From Emiliania huxleyi CCMP1516 (Eukaryota; Haptophyta; Isochrysidales; Noelaerhabdaceae): a stretch of 32,158 nt of DNA. Under the pieces are notes generated by a model, which worked only from the letters and a program-made list of their open reading frames with translations, did no database searches and was not told where the DNA came from. Below, piece by piece: positions 29,628-32,158 of the stretch; within the stretch, counting starts at the first letter, position 1; each line of letters opens with the position of its first letter. The translations under genes were made by a program, and so were the position numbers. The stretch lies in the NCBI RefSeq assembly GCF_000372725.1, contig NW_005199443.1, positions 743,503-775,660 on the forward strand. The letters are read 5' to 3'.

Positions 29628-30053
29628 ATGCCGGCGGGAGAGGTCTCTCACCGCCCCCCGGGCCGTCTCGAAGGGCCGTGCAGCCCACGCCACGAGGCGC
29701 TGCTGGCGGGAGCCTGGAAGGACTTGGCCTCGTTGCACCGCGCCGCGTTGATTCGCGACCACCGTCGGCCGCGGACGGCGTCGGCGTGGCGGCCGCGGGC
29801 GCTCGCGAGACGCGCCGCTCTGCGCTGGTTCGGTTCGTTCGACTCGTTGTGCCGCCGCACGCCCGGCGGCCGCGGGTCCCAGAAGTGGTTGCGCGGGCCT
29901 CTTCCTTTCGGCCGCGGGACGGCGTCGGGCACGTCGTCGGTCGCAACAGCGGCGCGGCGAGCCGTGGCACGTCGTTGCTGGCGCTGGTGGTTTGAGGTCG
30001 GCATCGTCCAGAGCTCGGTCGACGAGTCGAGAGCTTCAGCTGGTTTGGTTTAA
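29628..30053 (+). CDS. hypothetical Arg-rich ORF
   Basis: A 141-codon frame after a TATAAAG element. It is Arg/Ala/Ser-rich with several Trp residues (W-K-D-L, L-R-W-F-G-S-F, C-W-R-W-W-F). The opposite strand is also open over most of the span, so the coding call depends mainly on the TATA element and the plausible length. No domain recognised. Confidence 0.25.
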   Translation: MPAGEVSHRPPGRLEGPCSPRHEALLAGAWKDLASLHRAALIRDHRRPRTASAWRPRALARRAALRWFGSFDSLCRRTPGGRGSQKWLRGPLPFGRGTASGTSSVATAARRAVARRCWRWWFEVGIVQSSVDESRASAGLV

Positions 30054-30257
30054 TGTTTGTGCGGAAAGTGGCAAATATATCTCTTCTACCCTTATAAGTC
30101 TCTCGTGTCGGCGCCGACGCTCTTGGTTTAACCGTAGAACGTCCCAGCCGAAATCCGCCCGCTCGCGCCCCTTCCCCCCCTCTGACGCCGCCGTATGACC
30201 GTAGGTGAGGGGCACCACTACCCGCCTGGAAGGCGCTCTCATCAGCAAGTCACCCAG

Positions 30258-30595
30258 GCACCAACTCCTGGGCGTTTACGCTTGACTACGAAACCATGCA
30301 GTGGATGCAGCTCGATCAAAACGGCGACGCCAACAGCTGGTCCCTGGGCGAGTTCCTCGCCCAGGATGAGGTGCGAGTCATGATGCTCGACCCAGCGTGC
30401 ACCAAGTCGCTCACATTCCGTGAGTTCGTCAAGGGCCGAACACACTCTCCAAGTCGACTGCGATCTCGAACTCCGACAACTGGACCGGTGCACCGGAGGA
30501 CGATGGCTCCCTCGACGACATCCCTTCATCGACGGACGCCTTCACCGCCGCCGGCCCTGGGCCATCCAGCGCGGCCTCCGACGGCCTGCACGTGA
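30258..30595 (+). CDS. degenerate EF-hand pair protein fragment
   Basis: After an acceptor-like CACCCAG the frame reads W-A-F-T-L-D-Y-E-T, then LDQNGDANSWSLGEF, then MMLDPACTKSLTFREF. The first resembles a calcium-binding EF-hand loop with one extra residue before the closing Glu. The second has EF-hand spacing (D1, E12) but lacks acidic ligands at positions 3 and 5. The spacing of the two loops fits an EF-hand pair. Downstream the frame becomes Arg/Pro-rich, while another frame from about 30433 (T-L-S-K-S-T-A-I-S-N-S-D to L-P-Q-L-T-P) looks more coding, suggesting a frameshift or an unseen intron. Confidence 0.4.
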
Positions 30596-31319
30596 TCGAG
30601 CGGGTACAGAAACGGTGGCTGCCGCAGCTCACACCCTAATCGATCTGCCTTAGGCACGGAGCCAACGGAGCCATCGCGCATGCCCGCATCGCGTGCGGCT
30701 CCGAGGTCTCCCGCCGAGACCGGCTCGGCGCGGCGCGTGGCCGCACGCCGCCGTTGAAAAGGCGAGATAGGACCGAGGGGAGAGCGCCGGCCACATCGAG
30801 CGAGCGCTGACGTGTAAGGTGTCTGTGCTGCTCCGGTGTGTGTGGGATTCTGCCCCCCCCCCCCCCCCCCATCTGTGCGGCGAGTTGTTTGCGGCGCGAT
30901 GCCCGATCGTGCGCGATAGCCTCCCATTGTGCGTGGTGTGTCGGTGTGTGTCGGGGTCGTCCGGAGCGTGTGGCGGCGCCCTTGCATGCAGCGACTGCTC
31001 CACGTGCCACGACTGCTTTGACTGCCGTGACTGACTGATGAGTGCCACGACTGCTTTGACTGACGTGACTGACTGATGAGACATGAGTGCTGATGGATGA
31101 TCTCCGACAACCCAAAACCAAAATGCAAATGCGGAGTGGCGCCACTTTGGCGTGCAGATCCTGCGTCTCTCACTGCCCGAACAACAGAGACGGGTACCGC
31201 CGCAGGTCCCACACTAGTTGATACATACTGCGTTTACCGGTATCAGAAGACCCACAGTGCTGAGTGCTCCACGCGTGGGAACCCGTGGGCCCGAGGGATG
31301 TACAACCGCTCCACGCCAT
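30596..31319. other. non-coding stretch with poly-C and a short tandem repeat
   Basis: Poly-C at about 30853-30870. Two 38-base copies of a GTGCCACGACTGCTTTGACT unit lie at 31004-31041 and 31042-31079. CATACTGCGTTTA...TCAGAAGAC near 31227-31250 also occurs near 28687-28708 with a 6-base difference. No gene recognised. Confidence 0.5.
31004..31079. repeat. 38-base tandem repeat, two copies
   Basis: Two head-to-tail copies beginning GTGCCACGACTGCTTTGACT and ending GACTGACTGATGA, with one base difference. Confidence 0.9.
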
Positions 31320-32158
31320 GATCAGGTCCTCCTCCTCCTCTCTCTCCTCTCTCTCCGAGAAGGAGTCGCCCGCGGCCGCCGTCGCGGGCTCCGCCGCGGC
31401 GCAGGTTCGCTCACCACACGACACACAATGCCCGGCGGCTGTCTCAACCCTGACCGACTCCGACATTAGGCCTTTCTCGCCTCCATCAGCCTCACATCCC
31501 AACCGGCTGCGACTCGTCATCGCTGCTGCGCCCGCGCCGGAGCCGCCTCGCGCACCGCAGGGCGGTGCTCACAACCGCCTGCAGCCACGGTCGGCGCGGC
31601 CGGTCTCTGCGTCGCCGCAGGCGAGGCGGGCAGCGCGTCGAGCGGCTGCAGTGCGCCGTGCGGCTCCGACCTCGACGCGGGAGGCGGCGCAGGTCCATCC
31701 GACGCTATCGGCTGCGGCGGCGACGCTGACGGCGGCGGCGACGAAGCGTGCTCTGGCGGCAGCTGCGCAGGCCGCGATGCTGCGGCCGCTGCGGCGCCCA
31801 CCAACCGGGCCTCGCCTCAAGGGTTGAGTTGGCCATTGAGTGCATTCGTTCCTGATAGGCGCTCGCCTTCCTGTCCGGCCTTCTGCTCGAGGCGCCAGGC
31901 TCTCGCTCCCTGTCTGCAGACCTCGAGGAGGCGCGCGCCCCGCCCTCCCGCCCTCCCGCCCTCCCACCCTTCCCTTGGCGAGGGTGGCGTGAGAGGCGAG
32001 CCGCGCCGAGTCTGCTCCTCTCCCCCGCCCGCACTGCATGATGGACCACACTGCACAGCAGAGGCGTCTCGTGCGCCAGGCCCTCTCCCCTCGCCGCGAC
32101 GGCGCCCCCTCCGCCGCCGACGCCGAAGCAGCGCTCGAGGGCGGCGCGGGCGGAGCGT
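31320..32158 (+). CDS. possible 5' part of an unidentified gene running off the right edge
   Basis: Weak model. ATG 31320 opens a Ser-rich then Ala-rich peptide (M-I-R-S-S-S-S-S-L-S-S-L-S-E-K-E). A candidate exon 31859-31930 (A-L-A-F-L-S-G-L-L-L-E-A-P-G) follows a CTGATAG acceptor like the one in the receptor gene. A GC-AG intron 31931-32058 would join it to Q-R-R-L-V-R-Q-A-L-S-P at 32059, open to the window end. The sequence between 31410 and 31850 is low-complexity and I could not place exons there. No domain recognised. Confidence 0.25.

Noticed and set aside
31097..31321. Small ORF with K-C-K-C-G-V resembling the start of a GRF-type zinc finger
   Set aside because: The downstream Cys/His residues of such a finger are absent, and the surrounding sequence shows no coding bias.
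1..32158. tRNA, rRNA or snRNA genes
   Set aside because: I looked for tRNA A and B boxes and conserved rRNA cores by eye and found none. A covariance search could still find a divergent one.

Overview
This is nuclear DNA of a GC-rich eukaryotic alga, most likely a haptophyte. The reasons are spliceosomal introns of about 67-96 bases in most cases, an unusually high share of GC-AG introns (10 of the 16 placed here), secreted proteins with long Pro/Ser linkers, abundant simple repeats, and a plastid-type RelA/SpoT gene. The assignment is inference; no ribosomal or organellar marker is present.

Layout. 1-589 (minus): first exon of a RelA/SpoT homologue that runs off the left edge. 1050-1570: two minisatellites. 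1571-4926: mostly non-coding, with a 16-base inverted repeat, a Pro-rich ORF, one copy of a dispersed repeat and a 117-base-arm foldback repeat. 4927-6499 (plus): a decayed RBM22/Ecm2-like splicing-factor gene with a 58-base minisatellite over a splice donor and an 8-base duplication that shifts the frame. 6838-17291 (plus): the main gene, modelled as eight exons and about 3325 residues. It has a signal peptide, a shared N-terminal module, Pro-rich linkers, a MAM domain, a beta-helix split by 13 nearly identical WD40 repeats, Cys-rich ephrin-receptor-like (GCC2/GCC3) repeats, many membrane spans and a C-terminal TIR-like domain. 17292-19510: simple repeats and dispersed repeats. 19511-20586 (plus): a RING protein with a RanBP2-like zinc finger and a SUMO-interacting motif, then a probable acidic exon. 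20907-23754 (minus): a secreted protein ending in a Hedgehog-type Hint autoprocessing domain. 24162-28178 (minus): its tandem paralogue, with a giant Ser/Pro repeat and two F-type lectin domains. 28179-32158: weakly supported small ORFs, including a degenerate EF-hand pair and a possible gene start at the right edge.

How it fits together. Three large genes share a divergent N-terminal module (signal peptide, R-x-x-R-S-L site, Y/H-G-x-I-x-G-R-K motif) joined through Pro-rich stalks to different C-terminal modules: lectins, a Hint domain, or a membrane-anchored MAM/WD40/TIR receptor. The locus looks like a cluster of surface recognition or adhesion proteins built by module shuffling. The receptor is the most interesting element. 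Its repeats vary only at a few positions, as in recognition receptors under concerted evolution, and its TIR-like domain keeps the glutamate used by TIR NADases. Function is inferred from sequence only.
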